A stretch of DNA of 64,000 nt from Arachidicoccus rhizosphaerae (GCF_900107765.1 NZ_FNQY01000017.1:43753-107752); one strand, 5' to 3'. Positions 1 to 9,433 are shown, counted from the stretch's first letter. Program-made: numbers and translations. The notes: generated by a model from the sequence alone, not told the origin.

Positions 1-422
1 GGGATATTTTCATGCCATTTCATAACGGAGCCTGGTATCCGGTTATTTTCCAGCATGAGCTGGACACCTGGACTGTTACCAATACAGATGCCCGGTATCC
101 AAGGTTAACCACGGATAATTCTTCCTCTTTTTCTAATAACTGGGGACGTCCCAGTGATGCGGTGTTATTGAATGCCAAATATATTCGGGTTAAAAATATT
201 CAGTTAGGTTATACACTGCCCGGTAAACTGACGGGTAAATGGGGACTTAAATCAGTACGTGCATTTATCAATATGCAAAATCCATTTACGTTCTCTCCGA
301 ATTCATTTATCGATCCGGAATCAACAGAGTTTGATAATCTGTTGAACTCCAGTGGCGGAAACAGTGGTAGAAACTATCCGACCCTGAAGTTTTACGGTGG
401 TGGTATTAATATCAATTTTTAA
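1..422 (+). CDS. SusC/RagA-type TonB-dependent outer-membrane receptor, C-terminal fragment
   Basis: This is the 3' end of a gene that enters from the left edge; the frame is open from base 3. About 140 residues are visible. They show the usual end of a SusC-like beta-barrel: a segment reading AKYIRVKNIQLGYTLPGKL, then alternating aromatic strands and a final strand ending in INF with a terminal Phe, the signal for outer-membrane barrel assembly. SusC proteins import oligosaccharides through the outer membrane using TonB energy. The SusD partner starts 5 bases downstream, so the two are surely co-transcribed. The plug and carboxypeptidase-like domains lie outside the window. Confidence 0.93.
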   Translation, partial: DIFMPFHNGAWYPVIFQHELDTWTVTNTDARYPRLTTDNSSSFSNNWGRPSDAVLLNAKYIRVKNIQLGYTLPGKLTGKWGLKSVRAFINMQNPFTFSPNSFIDPESTEFDNLLNSSGGNSGRNYPTLKFYGGGININF

Positions 423-427
423 ACTGA

Positions 428-2092
428 ATGAAAATGAAAAAAGCGATATATATAATAATAACCGTTTTGACGGTAACCCTGTTTTTTTCCTGCCAGAAAC
501 TAACGGTCAGCCCAACGGATAAGTTTACGGATGAGAGTTACTGGACCTCGGCCAGTAAAGCAAAACTGGTATTAAATATGGCCTATAATCAAATGTATAG
601 TGCCGGAACCATGTGGCAGGATGAACAGCTGAGCGATAACCTCGTGCACACCTATGGCACGAGTGATCCATTTTCCATCAGAAGGGGGGAGGCCACGCCG
701 GCTTTGAGCCTTTTTGCTAATCAATGGAAAAATGATTACGGTGGTATTAAAACCTGCCTGGTTTTTTTGGACAATATTGACCGGATTCAGGATATCGACG
801 AAACGACTAAAAATCGTATGATTGATGAGATTCGTTTTATCCGGGCCTTTATCTATTTTAGGTTGGTCAATTATTATGGGGATGTTCCTTTCTTTACCGA
901 TGAGATTACGCTGGACGATGCCTACAACGTAAAAAGAACCCCTAAGTCGGAGGTGATGGCTTTTATTCACAGCGAACTGGATGATATCATTAAAGCCGGG
1001 AATCTGCCTGTTTCCGATAATTTAAGTGAGGACGAAAGAGGACGCATTACCCTTGGCGCTGCGGTGGCTTTTCAGGCCAGAGCTTATCTGTATGAGAATA
1101 ATTACCAGAAGGTGAAGGAATTAACCGGAGAAATGATTAATGATCAGGATACCTACGGGCACTATAGCCTATTTACTTATAATGCCGATAAGGCCATGAG
1201 TTATTTTATGCTCTTTACTCCGGAACAGGAATATAACAGCGAAGTGATTTTGGATATGACTTATGTGCCCAATCTTAAAACCTGGTCTACCATGAAATCC
1301 ATGGCGCCCATTTCTAAAAAAGCGGAGATTTCATCTGATAATCCTACTCAGGAACTGGTGGACGCTTATATGACCCTGAACGGCTTACCTGTGAAAGGTA
1401 CCGGTAAAGATCCAAGTTACAAAGAGAGTGATCCATATGTAAATAGAGATCCCAGGTTATATGCGACAATTGTCTATGATAACTATAAATGGCTGAATAA
1501 AGACGGATCCATAGATATCATCAGGACTGCCAAAGGCAGTGGTACGGATGATTCCTATATCAGTCCGGTTGACAGGCAGACCAAGACCGGTTATTATGTG
1601 CATAAATATTTTGACTGGACGATGAGTGATAATTATGAATCAGGTCTGAATATCATTATGTTCCGTTATGCAGACGTATTGCTTATGTATGCTGAGGCCT
1701 GTAATGAACTCGGTAAAATAAATGAGACAGAGTGGGATGCAACCATCCGGGCCATTAGAGCGCGCGCCGGATTTACCGCTGCCGCAGCGCTGGATTATCC
1801 TTCTACCAAAAGCCAGAGTGAGCTGAGAGAAGATATCAGAAATGAACGCCGCGTAGAGCTGGCCATGGAAGGCCTTCGCTGGTTTGATATTAAACGCTGG
1901 AAAATTGGTCAGGATGTTTTAAATGGCTATATGCATGGCTTTAAGTTCGCTGGCAGCGATCAGAGCGTGGATGGGGGATATATCCGGGTAGCACAGTATC
2001 AGTTTAGTGATACAAGAGATTACATATGGTCCGTTCCACTCGATCAGATGGACCTGAACCCGAATTTAAAACCTAATAACCCAGGCTATTAA
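428..2092 (+). CDS. SusD/RagB-family glycan-binding outer-membrane lipoprotein
   Basis: The 554-residue product begins with a lipoprotein signal (hydrophobic stretch, then FFSC with the lipidated Cys at residue 22). Its body matches SusD: the N-terminal SusD-like domain with PTDKFTDESYWTS, the helical TPR core with EIRFIRAFIYFRLVNYYGDVPF near residues 135-158, and the RagB/SusD C-terminal part with FRYADVLLMYAEACNELGK and RNERRVELAMEGLRWFDIKRW. SusD sits as a lid on the SusC channel and binds the glycan. It follows susC by 5 bases and precedes the SusE-like gene. The substrate cannot be read from the protein, but the neighbouring GH76 suggests alpha-mannan. Confidence 0.95.
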   Translation: MKMKKAIYIIITVLTVTLFFSCQKLTVSPTDKFTDESYWTSASKAKLVLNMAYNQMYSAGTMWQDEQLSDNLVHTYGTSDPFSIRRGEATPALSLFANQWKNDYGGIKTCLVFLDNIDRIQDIDETTKNRMIDEIRFIRAFIYFRLVNYYGDVPFFTDEITLDDAYNVKRTPKSEVMAFIHSELDDIIKAGNLPVSDNLSEDERGRITLGAAVAFQARAYLYENNYQKVKELTGEMINDQDTYGHYSLFTYNADKAMSYFMLFTPEQEYNSEVILDMTYVPNLKTWSTMKSMAPISKKAEISSDNPTQELVDAYMTLNGLPVKGTGKDPSYKESDPYVNRDPRLYATIVYDNYKWLNKDGSIDIIRTAKGSGTDDSYISPVDRQTKTGYYVHKYFDWTMSDNYESGLNIIMFRYADVLLMYAEACNELGKINETEWDATIRAIRARAGFTAAAALDYPSTKSQSELREDIRNERRVELAMEGLRWFDIKRWKIGQDVLNGYMHGFKFAGSDQSVDGGYIRVAQYQFSDTRDYIWSVPLDQMDLNPNLKPNNPGY

Positions 2093-2167
2093 AAATTATT
2101 AAACTGTTAGAAGGGTGTTTTTGGATAAGAACAACCGGACTAATCATAAACAATTAAAAGTAAAGAG

Positions 2168-3295
2168 ATGAAAACAATCATGCCAAAAATTTTTATCGTG
2201 CTTGCTTTTCTAAGCCTTGTGACAGGCTGCAAGAAAAGTGATATGGAATATAAAGATCCTAAGGTTACTGCGGTAGATCAGCTCTATGCACCTGCAGATA
2301 ATCAGCAAATTACTTTAAGCACACAGGCAGGCGCTGCTCTGCTGTTTCAATGGGCGCCCAGCCATGCTCAGGATGGTCAGCTCGTCAGCTATGAGGTAGA
2401 TTTTTATGCCGAAGCAGATACAATTAATCCGGTTTACCGGGTCGCTTCTGACAATACCGGAGAAGAACTTTATGCGAACATTACGCATATAGATATCAAT
2501 AAAGCAGCCTCTGCTGCCGGTATACCAACGGGAGAAACCGGTACGATTTATTGGTCCGTTTCTTCCTGGCGGGGAATCAGTTCTGCGGTATCTTCTCAGA
2601 AAAATAAACTGATTGTCAAAAGGCTGGAAGGGTTTGAGGTGATTCCGGATAACGTGTATGTAACAGGTGAAGGATCAGAAACAGGCGATAACCTGGACAA
2701 AGCCATTCAAATGACTAAAGTGAGCGATGGTAAGTTTGAGATTTATACCAAACTGAAGGCAGCAGCAGGATATAAGTTCGTAGACCGTATTTCCGGAACA
2801 CCAAGTACCTATTATATCAATGATGACGGGAAACTGGCTGAAGCGACCGGTGATGAAAGCTCCCAGGTGGCCAGTGATGGTATTTACAGAATTACCGTCG
2901 ACTTTACCAATAAAGGGACGACAATGACAGAGATCAAGAGCATGGGCGTATTTTTCAGTCCTACCAATTCCATTATTTTGAACCTGGATTATCAGGGCCT
3001 CGGTATCTGGTCCGGAACGACTACCCTTCATTTGAAACAGGAAAGCTGGGGGCTGGATGAGCGTTATAAATTCCAGATGGAGACATCTGCCGGCACTGAA
3101 CAGCTGGGAACTAAAATAGATAGCGATAGTCCTCCTGATGCGAGTTCCCCGGCTTCTTACTACTATGTGACCCTGCTGGATCAGACCTCTCAATGGGATC
3201 ATAAGTGGAAATTTAATCACAGTTTTGATGGTAAGAGCATTACTGTTACCCTGCTTTTGCAAGGGACGGCACCTTACACACATACGGTTAAATAG
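2168..3295 (+). CDS. SusE/SusF-like surface glycan-binding lipoprotein
   Basis: A 375-residue lipoprotein: hydrophobic leader then VTGC with the lipid Cys at residue 21, followed by KKSD, an acidic spacer typical of surface-exposed Bacteroidota lipoproteins. The N-terminal third (SAPADNQQITLS..., FQWAPS, YEVDFY) looks like the SusE immunoglobulin-like domain; later parts are beta-rich with aromatic residues as in starch-binding modules. Its place after susC-susD fits a surface glycan-binding protein that concentrates substrate. The SusE-type assignment rests on the N-terminal domain and synteny; the C-terminal binding modules are diverged. Confidence 0.8.
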   Translation: MKTIMPKIFIVLAFLSLVTGCKKSDMEYKDPKVTAVDQLYAPADNQQITLSTQAGAALLFQWAPSHAQDGQLVSYEVDFYAEADTINPVYRVASDNTGEELYANITHIDINKAASAAGIPTGETGTIYWSVSSWRGISSAVSSQKNKLIVKRLEGFEVIPDNVYVTGEGSETGDNLDKAIQMTKVSDGKFEIYTKLKAAAGYKFVDRISGTPSTYYINDDGKLAEATGDESSQVASDGIYRITVDFTNKGTTMTEIKSMGVFFSPTNSIILNLDYQGLGIWSGTTTLHLKQESWGLDERYKFQMETSAGTEQLGTKIDSDSPPDASSPASYYYVTLLDQTSQWDHKWKFNHSFDGKSITVTLLLQGTAPYTHTVK

Positions 3296-3389
3296 CGTAA
3301 TTCACAGCACGGGATAAGGCGGTAACGCCAAATAAATAATAATAAAATAAGCAATGGATGCAGGTTTCTGACTTTGATTTTCTATAAAC

Positions 3390-3442
3390 AACCTGCCCTT
3401 TTGTTCGGCAGAGCACCGGTCTTTTTAAAAGGGCAGGTTTTA
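3390..3442 (+). terminator. Rho-independent-type hairpin between the susE-like and GH76 genes
   Basis: A perfect 13-bp inverted repeat: AACCTGCCCTTTT at 3390-3402 and AAAAGGGCAGGTT at 3427-3439, with a 24-base loop and a short T-run. It may attenuate transcription so that the binding proteins are made in excess over the enzyme. The T-run is weak, so it could also be an mRNA-stabilizing 3' end. Confidence 0.6.
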
Positions 3443-3503
3443 AAAAATTAAAAAAGCCATTATGGATGGCTAACGCTACCGCACCAATTGTAAAGTAAAA
3501 TTT

Positions 3504-4736
3504 TTGAGCATGAATACATTTTATAAATACAGGCCTCTGAAAGCATTTGCGCTGCTGTTATCTGTCAGTATGCTGCTGGCTTTTTGTTCCTGTGAAAAAT
3601 ATATCGATCCTTATAACGGGGATGAAACTTCCAAACCAGATTTTTATCCGGTGAACTGGACAGCGGCTGCCGACAGCAGTACCAGTTCCTTTGTTGCCAG
3701 GTATTGGAATAAGACGAGTCATGTTTTTAATAATACCTATGACGGAGAGATTGTCTGGAATGATTACTGGCCGGAAGCCCACGGGCTGGATGTGCTGGTA
3801 GACGCCTATCTCAGAACCAAGTCCGATGTGTATAAACAGGCCATTTATGACTGGTATGAAGGCGTGCGTAAGAAAAACTGGTACAGTGATGACTGGGAGA
3901 ATGATTTTTATGATGATATGGGCTGGCATTGCCTGGCGCATATGCGGGCGCTGGAGGCCACTGGAGACCACCGGTATGCCGCTTCCTCTAAAGCGTTATG
4001 GGGATGGATCACCCAGGGCTGGTCAGATTATGATGGCGGTGGTATTAAATGGAGAAAAGAATCTGATGACCTGGGAGAGGGTAAAGGAATCCCGGCCAAC
4101 GGTCCGGCAGCTATTATCGCTGCCAGAAGATATAAGCTTTATCCTGAGGAACAGTATAATGGCATGAATGATTTGCAGTGGGCGGAAAGAATCTATAATT
4201 GGATGAAATATTACCGCACGATTATCTCTTCAGGCAGGGTATTTGAAAATATTAATAATACCAATAATGACTATTCTTATGATGTAGGTACCTTTTTGGG
4301 TGCAGCACTGGAATTATATGACATTACCAAGGATACCAGTTATTTTCATGATGCCAAAAGTGTAACTGATTATGCCATTACCCATAATATTAATAAAACC
4401 TACGGCGTATTAACGGATTATGGAGAACAAAGTGGCGGCGGCGGAGGAAATGATGTGAATCTGTTCAAGGGGATCTTTGTTCGTTATTTTACCTTACTGA
4501 TTCAGCGTCCTGAATTATCCGATTCGGACCGTGCCAGATATATAGCCTTTTTAGAAAATAACGCTTTGTATCTGTGGGAAGAAGGGACTCAGAAAAGTCC
4601 GGATATTAAATTCAGTTATTCCTGGTGGAAAAACCCGGGTGATGCAGAAGTCTGGGGTGATTTAAGGAGTGCCATCAGCGGCGCCACAACGATGGAAGCC
4701 ATGGCCCTGCTTGCTAAAGAAGGGTATTTGAAATAA
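3504..4736 (+). CDS. GH76-family endo-alpha-1,6-mannanase-like lipoprotein
   Basis: A 410-residue lipoprotein: N-terminal hydrophobic helix with a lipobox-like LAFCSC, so Cys30 is the likely lipidated residue. The body has the (alpha/alpha) repeat pattern of GH76. The key feature is the FYDDMGW motif with adjacent Asp137 and Asp138, matching the catalytic Asp pair of GH76 alpha-1,6-mannanases, followed by the Trp-rich segments GWSDYDGGGIKWRK and NGPAAIIAARRY. GH76 enzymes cut the alpha-1,6-mannan backbone of yeast mannan and some cell-wall glycans. Placement next to susCDE supports surface mannan processing. The exact substrate is inferred from family membership. Confidence 0.85.
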   Translation: MSMNTFYKYRPLKAFALLLSVSMLLAFCSCEKYIDPYNGDETSKPDFYPVNWTAAADSSTSSFVARYWNKTSHVFNNTYDGEIVWNDYWPEAHGLDVLVDAYLRTKSDVYKQAIYDWYEGVRKKNWYSDDWENDFYDDMGWHCLAHMRALEATGDHRYAASSKALWGWITQGWSDYDGGGIKWRKESDDLGEGKGIPANGPAAIIAARRYKLYPEEQYNGMNDLQWAERIYNWMKYYRTIISSGRVFENINNTNNDYSYDVGTFLGAALELYDITKDTSYFHDAKSVTDYAITHNINKTYGVLTDYGEQSGGGGGNDVNLFKGIFVRYFTLLIQRPELSDSDRARYIAFLENNALYLWEEGTQKSPDIKFSYSWWKNPGDAEVWGDLRSAISGATTMEAMALLAKEGYLK

Positions 4737-4744
4737 GCAGTTCA

Positions 4745-5251
4745 TTACAATAAATTTGAGTATAGTGTAAAGTTCTCTTGGTCGTAACAGACAAAGAGAA
4801 CTTTTTTTATTTGGGTATACTCACCTAAAAACGCGCGGACGGTGGCAATGGCAATGCTTGCTGCCTGCTGCTTTGGATATCCGTAAATGCCGGTGGAAAT
4901 ATTGGGAAAAGCGATGCTGTGTGCCGCATAGCGGAGCGCGAGCATTAAACTGTTTTTATAGCAGGCGGCCAAAAGGGCCGCTTCCCTGTGGTGGCCATCT
5001 TGATAGAGGGGGCCTACCGTATGAATGATATAGCGTGCATTTAGATGACCGGCAGTGGTAATCACCGCTTCGCCGGTTTTACAACCACCTTGCCCATGGC
5101 GGATGTGGAGGCATTGCTCCAAAATAGCTTTTCCTGCTGCCCGGTGAATGGCACCATCCACGCCTCCGCCTCCAAGCAGCGTGTTATTGGCTGCGTTTAC
5201 AATAATATCTGCTGATACTTTTGTGATATCACCTTTGATGACTTCAATCAT
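4745..5251 (-). CDS. Macro-domain protein, O-acetyl-ADP-ribose deacetylase-like (YmdB type)
   Basis: A 168-residue single macro domain. Visible motifs are the N-terminal GDIT with [23 protein letters not shown] (residues 7-40), which forms the ADP-ribose pocket, and the phosphate loop [14 protein letters not shown] in the C-terminal half. Family members hydrolyse O-acetyl-ADP-ribose or remove ADP-ribose from acidic residues. It lies opposed to the PUL genes, with its stop only 8 bases from the GH76 stop, so it is an independent transcription unit and not clearly part of glycan use. The PUL terminator hairpin lies inside its 3' coding end. Confidence 0.92.
   Translation of the reverse strand: MIEVIKGDITKVSADIIVNAANNTLLGGGGVDGAIHRAAGKAILEQCLHIRHGQGGCKTGEAVITTAGHLNARYIIHTVGPLYQDGHHREAALLAACYKNSLMLALRYAAHSIAFPNISTGIYGYPKQQAASIAIATVRAFLGEYTQIKKVLFVCYDQENFTLYSNLL
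4769..4808 (+). terminator. Terminator of the GH76 transcript, inside the 3' end of the macro-domain gene
   Basis: An 11-bp inverted repeat, AAAGTTCTCTT at 4769-4779 and AAGAGAACTTT at 4794-4804, is followed by a run of T. It is oriented to stop plus-strand transcripts coming from the PUL. It sits wholly inside codons of the opposed macro-domain gene, so the DNA serves two purposes. Confidence 0.75.
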
Positions 5252-5441
5252 GGAAATGGGGTTAGGTGAACAGGCTTATAAAAGTAATATAAAATGCGGC
5301 AGCAGGAAGTTAGGCCTTTGCAAAAAATAAAAATTATTTCTTTGCTTGAAAACTAAAATATATATAATATAAACTGTATCTTTCCGGACACAGGCAGTGC
5401 AAACCTTTGCATTGAAGAAATGAATTTAAAAACGATTGACT

Positions 5442-6260
5442 ATGATGGGCAAGCTTACAAAGGGAAATCGTTGGTTGTTAATCGCGGTTTTTGCTTTAAT
5501 CTGCAGCTTTAACGGAGTGAAAGAAAAAAGCCTCCACATTGTATTTATAGGAGATAGTATCACTTTTGGTGCCGGTGTAACTGACAGGGATCAGTTTGCG
5601 CCTCCCGTTATAGCAGCCAGTTACCTGAAACAGATGCCGCTGGTGAAAAATGTCCATTTTTTTAATGCAGGAAAAAGCGGGGCCACCACGGTGGATTTTC
5701 TGCCGGGTACAGGAAATTTTAACCGTGCCGTCCAGGCGGCAGATGGATTTAACAGGGATATTCAACAGTTGTCAGAGGAACAGAGAAAAACTGATTTGCT
5801 GGTTTTTTCCATTATGCTGGGAACGAATGACAGCGCAATAGAGGGCCCTAATGGTGCTCCTGTTACTCCGGATAGATACCGGCAGAATCTGACTGTTATA
5901 ATTGATCGTTTGCTGGTGTTGTATCCGGCGTGTAAAATCGTATTGCAAGAAGCTCCGTGGTATAGCGATAATACCTATAACGGGTCCAAGTATTTAAAAG
6001 CCGGCCGGGAAAGATTGTTAAGCTATCAACCGGTACTGAGCGCTTTGGTCGCATCTTATAAAAAAGAAAAACCAGGCAGTGTTTTACTGGGAGATAAAAC
6101 CGCATTTTCTTATTTTAAGAAAAATTATGCGCATGCCATGAAGCCGGAAAAAGGTCATCAGGGTATCTTTTATTTGCATCCTGATAATAGCGGTTCCACT
6201 GTGCTGGGTGATAAGTGGGCAAAAGCCATTTATAAGGCTGCCTTTAAAAATCCGGATTAA
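5442..6260 (+). CDS. Secreted SGNH/GDSL hydrolase (esterase-like)
   Basis: About 272 residues, starting at ATG 5442 (an upstream TTG at 5436 is open but less likely). It has an N-terminal hydrophobic signal. SGNH blocks are clear: block I FIGDSITFGAG with the nucleophile Ser, the block II Gly in NAGKSGATT, block III GTNDS, and block V YLHPDNSG with the catalytic His. Such proteins often remove acetyl or other ester groups from glycans. Position between the GH76 and GH97 genes suggests a carbohydrate esterase of this PUL, but the substrate is inferred from context. Confidence 0.85.
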   Translation: MMGKLTKGNRWLLIAVFALICSFNGVKEKSLHIVFIGDSITFGAGVTDRDQFAPPVIAASYLKQMPLVKNVHFFNAGKSGATTVDFLPGTGNFNRAVQAADGFNRDIQQLSEEQRKTDLLVFSIMLGTNDSAIEGPNGAPVTPDRYRQNLTVIIDRLLVLYPACKIVLQEAPWYSDNTYNGSKYLKAGRERLLSYQPVLSALVASYKKEKPGSVLLGDKTAFSYFKKNYAHAMKPEKGHQGIFYLHPDNSGSTVLGDKWAKAIYKAAFKNPD

Positions 6261-6375
6261 AAGGATAAAGTGACCGCTGCTATGATTGATTACTTGTAGT
6301 GGTTCCTTAAGCATCCTGTTATCTTTTTATTGAATGTTTGCTTTTTTGTTTTATTTCTTATAAATATTTCATCTT

Positions 6376-8478
6376 ATGGATTCTATGAAAAAAGGATTAT
6401 TAACTCCCTTGGCAGGAGGGCAGCTCTTTGCAAAAGCACTCGGCACTCCTTCTAGGCGACCCTTTATATTTAAGATCAGGCGCATTTGCGGTGTTCTTTT
6501 ATTAATGGGAAGTATTGGATGTATAACGACCGGCGCCCGGGCACAAAAAGCAGGGAAACAAAAGGTAAATCAATTGACGCTTACGGCTCCCGGGGGGCAC
6601 CTGCGACTGGATATAAAAGTGTCGAATACTACACTGAGTTATGCGGCCAGCCTGGACGATAAGCCACTAATCAACAGCTCAGAGTTGGCCCTTCAGATAA
6701 AACCGGACCTAGCCAGCGGAAAGCAGGAGGCGCCAGAGTGGAATATTAAGAAAACGGGTAAAAAGGAAGTACATGATCAGCTCCGTGCGGTTATAGCGCA
6801 GAAATCAGCCGTCATTGACGACGATTATAATAGTCTGGATATTGATTTTAAAAACGGTCTTTCGCTGCAGTGGCGGGCTTATGACAGAGGGTTTGGCTGG
6901 CGTTGGGTCAGCCATCAGCCAGCCTCCGGTGTGGTAGAATCAGAAACGGCCAACTGGAATCTGCCTGTTGACGCCAAGACTTTTTATCCCGAGGAAGCTG
7001 GCTTTTATTCCCATAATGAAAGGCAGTATAAAGAATACCGCCTGGACACCATGGGGGCAGATAAGCTGGCCAGTTTACCTGTTTTGTTCCAGGTGAATGG
7101 GGTACAGCTACTGTTGACCGAATCGGACTTGTTTGATTACAGCGGTATGTGGGTTAAAAACGGTGCGGCAGGAACAGGTAATATCCATGCCGTATTTCCT
7201 GCTTATCCAAAGGAACTTAAAATAACCAGTGACCGGGACCAGCGTGTCCTTTCCACAGAAAGCTACCAGGCAAAAATAAATGGAGAAAGAACATTCCCAT
7301 GGCGGGTGGTGATGGTGGAAAATGCCCCCAAGGATTTACTGACCAATCAACTGGTATATCAGTTTGCCAGACCCGCAACCGGGGATTACAGCTGGGTAAA
7401 GCCAGGTAAGGTACAGTGGGATTGGTGGCATTTTAATAATGTATATAATGTACCATTCAGGGCAGGAATTAATGACAGTACGTATATGTATTATATCGAT
7501 TTTGCCGCAGCGCATAATATAGAATATGTATTGCTGGATGAAGGCTGGTGTAATACCAGAGATCTCATGGATCAGAAAGCCGGCATCCATGTACAGCAGC
7601 TGGCTAAATATGCAGCCAGTAAACATGTCGGTGTTTTATTATGGTCCAGCTGGCTGGTGCTGGATCAGCAAATGCAAATGGCACTGGATAGTTTTGCTGC
7701 CTGGGGGATTAAGGGGATTAAAGTGGATTTTATGCAGCGCGATGACCAGAAAATGGTTGACTATTATGAACAGGTCGCCAGGGAAGCCGCCAAAAGGCAT
7801 CTCATGGTGGATTTTCACGGAGCCTATAAACCAACTGGCTGGATGCGCTCCCTGCCCAATGTAATGACGTCTGAAGGTGTGCTGGGCAATGAAATGAGCA
7901 AATTTTCCAAGCTGGTGACACCCAAACATACTGTGACTATACCCTTTATACGGATGGCGGCAGGCCCTATGGACTTTACCCCCGGCGGCATGCATAACCA
8001 AAGTGAAAAGCAGTTTTCCATCCAGCCATCTGAACCCAATACGATGGGGACCAGATGCAATCAGATGGCCATGTATGTGCTTTATGAAAGCCCGCTACAG
8101 ATGCTGTGCGATATCCCTACCCATTATATAGAGAATCCGAAGTGTATGGCATTCTTATCAAATGTACCTACGGTCTGGAATCAGAGTATAGGACTGGCAG
8201 GTGAAGTAGGGCAGCAGGCCGCTATTGCCAGAGAAGCACTGAACGGAGACTGGTATATCGGTGCGATGACAGGGGAGAAGCCGGCCTCCTTAAACCTGAA
8301 TCTGGACTTTTTACCGGAGGGGACAACTTATTCGATGCATATCTGGCAGGATGGTCCCAATGCAGATCAAAATGCCAAAGATTTTGCTGAAAAAGTCATT
8401 AAAGTGAAAAAAGGTGATCCATTGGTGATCCAAATGGTAGCTGGCGGCGGATATGTGGCCAGGTTGACCAAACAATAG
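6376..8478 (+). CDS. GH97-family alpha-glycosidase, retaining-type (alpha-galactosidase-like)
   Basis: A 700-residue enzyme with an N-terminal hydrophobic signal segment around residues 36-55 after an unusually long polar leader. The layout is that of GH97: N-terminal beta-sandwich, central (beta/alpha)8 barrel (WDWWHFNNVYN, YVLLDEGWC, GIKGIKVDFMQ), C-terminal beta-domain. Asp451 in KVDF sits where retaining GH97 enzymes carry their nucleophile, and Glu500 in TSEGVLGNE is the likely acid/base. The inverting SusB-type enzymes lack that Asp, so a retaining alpha-galactosidase-like activity is favoured over SusB alpha-glucosidase. It ends the PUL and is followed by a strong terminator. Confidence 0.88.
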   Translation: MDSMKKGLLTPLAGGQLFAKALGTPSRRPFIFKIRRICGVLLLMGSIGCITTGARAQKAGKQKVNQLTLTAPGGHLRLDIKVSNTTLSYAASLDDKPLINSSELALQIKPDLASGKQEAPEWNIKKTGKKEVHDQLRAVIAQKSAVIDDDYNSLDIDFKNGLSLQWRAYDRGFGWRWVSHQPASGVVESETANWNLPVDAKTFYPEEAGFYSHNERQYKEYRLDTMGADKLASLPVLFQVNGVQLLLTESDLFDYSGMWVKNGAAGTGNIHAVFPAYPKELKITSDRDQRVLSTESYQAKINGERTFPWRVVMVENAPKDLLTNQLVYQFARPATGDYSWVKPGKVQWDWWHFNNVYNVPFRAGINDSTYMYYIDFAAAHNIEYVLLDEGWCNTRDLMDQKAGIHVQQLAKYAASKHVGVLLWSSWLVLDQQMQMALDSFAAWGIKGIKVDFMQRDDQKMVDYYEQVAREAAKRHLMVDFHGAYKPTGWMRSLPNVMTSEGVLGNEMSKFSKLVTPKHTVTIPFIRMAAGPMDFTPGGMHNQSEKQFSIQPSEPNTMGTRCNQMAMYVLYESPLQMLCDIPTHYIENPKCMAFLSNVPTVWNQSIGLAGEVGQQAAIAREALNGDWYIGAMTGEKPASLNLNLDFLPEGTTYSMHIWQDGPNADQNAKDFAEKVIKVKKGDPLVIQMVAGGGYVARLTKQ

Positions 8479-8502
8479 CAACTGCGACAAAGTTTTATAA
8501 AG

Positions 8503-8553
8503 AACCGGTGTTTTAAATGGGGCTAAGACCTGTTTAAAACACCGGTTTTTTTT
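8503..8553 (+). terminator. Strong rho-independent terminator after the GH97 gene
   Basis: Perfect 15-bp inverted repeat, AACCGGTGTTTTAAA at 8503-8517 and TTTAAAACACCGGTT at 8533-8547, followed by a continuous T-run to 8553. It closes the PUL. Confidence 0.92.
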
Positions 8554-8753
8554 GTAAGGTTCTATAACAGTTTACCCCCTGATTTCTTAAAAACAAGTTA
8601 CTGCAGGTTGCCGTTGGAATCGTCATTTGTAGGGTTGGGAATGCTTTTTTTGAGGTGGATACATATTTTTGTTATTAAAATGTTAGTGATAAGCCAAAAA
8701 AGATTTGTTTATTCTTGTAACTAGCCTTATTTTTAACAAAATAAATTAACCGG

Positions 8754-9338
8754 ATGATGATGCACAATGCGAATAATTTTTCGGAAATTTCAGCAGACAA
8801 TCTGTTGATTAAAAGGGCCAGAAAGGATCCAAAGGCCTTTGCAGAGATTTATCATACCTATTTCCCTTTATTGTTGAATATCGCTTATAAAAAACTGGAA
8901 TCTAAGCCTTTAGCAGAGGATTTAGTACAGGAGATATTTGTAGCGCTTTATCAGAATCTGGATAAATTAGAAATAAGCTGTTCTTTGAGCGCCTATTTAA
9001 ACAAGGCGATCCGTTTTAAAATCATGAATGAATACCGGTCAAAGGCTGTTCGCATTCATTACAGCAAAACCGTTTTTCCGTTCCCTTTATGCAAAACCGA
9101 TTTTTCCTCATTGGAAGTCAAGGAATTATCTCATAAACTGGACAGGGTCTATGACCAGCTTCCCAGAAAATGCCGGCAGGTATTTATGCTCAGCAGAAGG
9201 GAAGGGTTAAGTCAGAAGGCCATCTCTCAAAAACTGGATATCTCTTTGAGTACGGTAGAAAAGCATATCGGAAAAGCCCTGAAAATATTTAAAGACGAAC
9301 TGCATGAGTACAGGTTGTTGATTCAGGGATTGGCATAA
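8754..9338 (+). CDS. ECF-type RNA polymerase sigma-70 factor (Bacteroidota family)
   Basis: A 194-residue sigma factor with region 2 (DPKAFAEIYHTYFPLLLNIAYKKL, then AEDLVQEIFVALY) and region 4 (LPRKCRQVFMLSRREGLSQKAISQKLDISLSTVEKHI), joined by a short linker; there is no region 1 or 3. Bacteroidota use many such factors with anti-sigma/TonB receptor pairs to switch on SusC loci. No FecR-type anti-sigma gene follows; instead there is a terminator and opposed genes, so it is an orphan as far as the window shows. The ATG at 8754 is one of three in tandem (ATG ATG ATG-like start), so the true start may be one or two codons later. Confidence 0.93.
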   Translation: MMMHNANNFSEISADNLLIKRARKDPKAFAEIYHTYFPLLLNIAYKKLESKPLAEDLVQEIFVALYQNLDKLEISCSLSAYLNKAIRFKIMNEYRSKAVRIHYSKTVFPFPLCKTDFSSLEVKELSHKLDRVYDQLPRKCRQVFMLSRREGLSQKAISQKLDISLSTVEKHIGKALKIFKDELHEYRLLIQGLA

Positions 9339-9362
9339 AATTGCCAGAGGTATTTGTAAAAC

Positions 9363-9403
9363 AAAACGCCTGTGATATTTTACAATAATATCCAGGCGTT
9401 TTT
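9363..9403. terminator. Bidirectional terminator between the sigma factor and E1 genes
   Basis: Inverted repeat with 10-bp arms (AAAACGCCTG at 9363-9372, CAGGCGTTTT at 9393-9402) extended by a bulged AT-rich inner stem. It has A-rich and T-rich flanks on the two sides, so it can stop both converging transcripts. Confidence 0.85.
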
Positions 9404-9433
9404 GTCTCTGTTGACTTGCAGATTAAATCATCC

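Noticed and set aside
2675..3283. Long minus-strand open frame inside the SusE-like gene
   Set aside because: Antisense shadow of a well supported gene.
5148..5330. Small plus-strand open frame opposite the macro-domain gene
   Set aside because: It is a shadow of the macro gene, with no ribosome site or protein-like composition.
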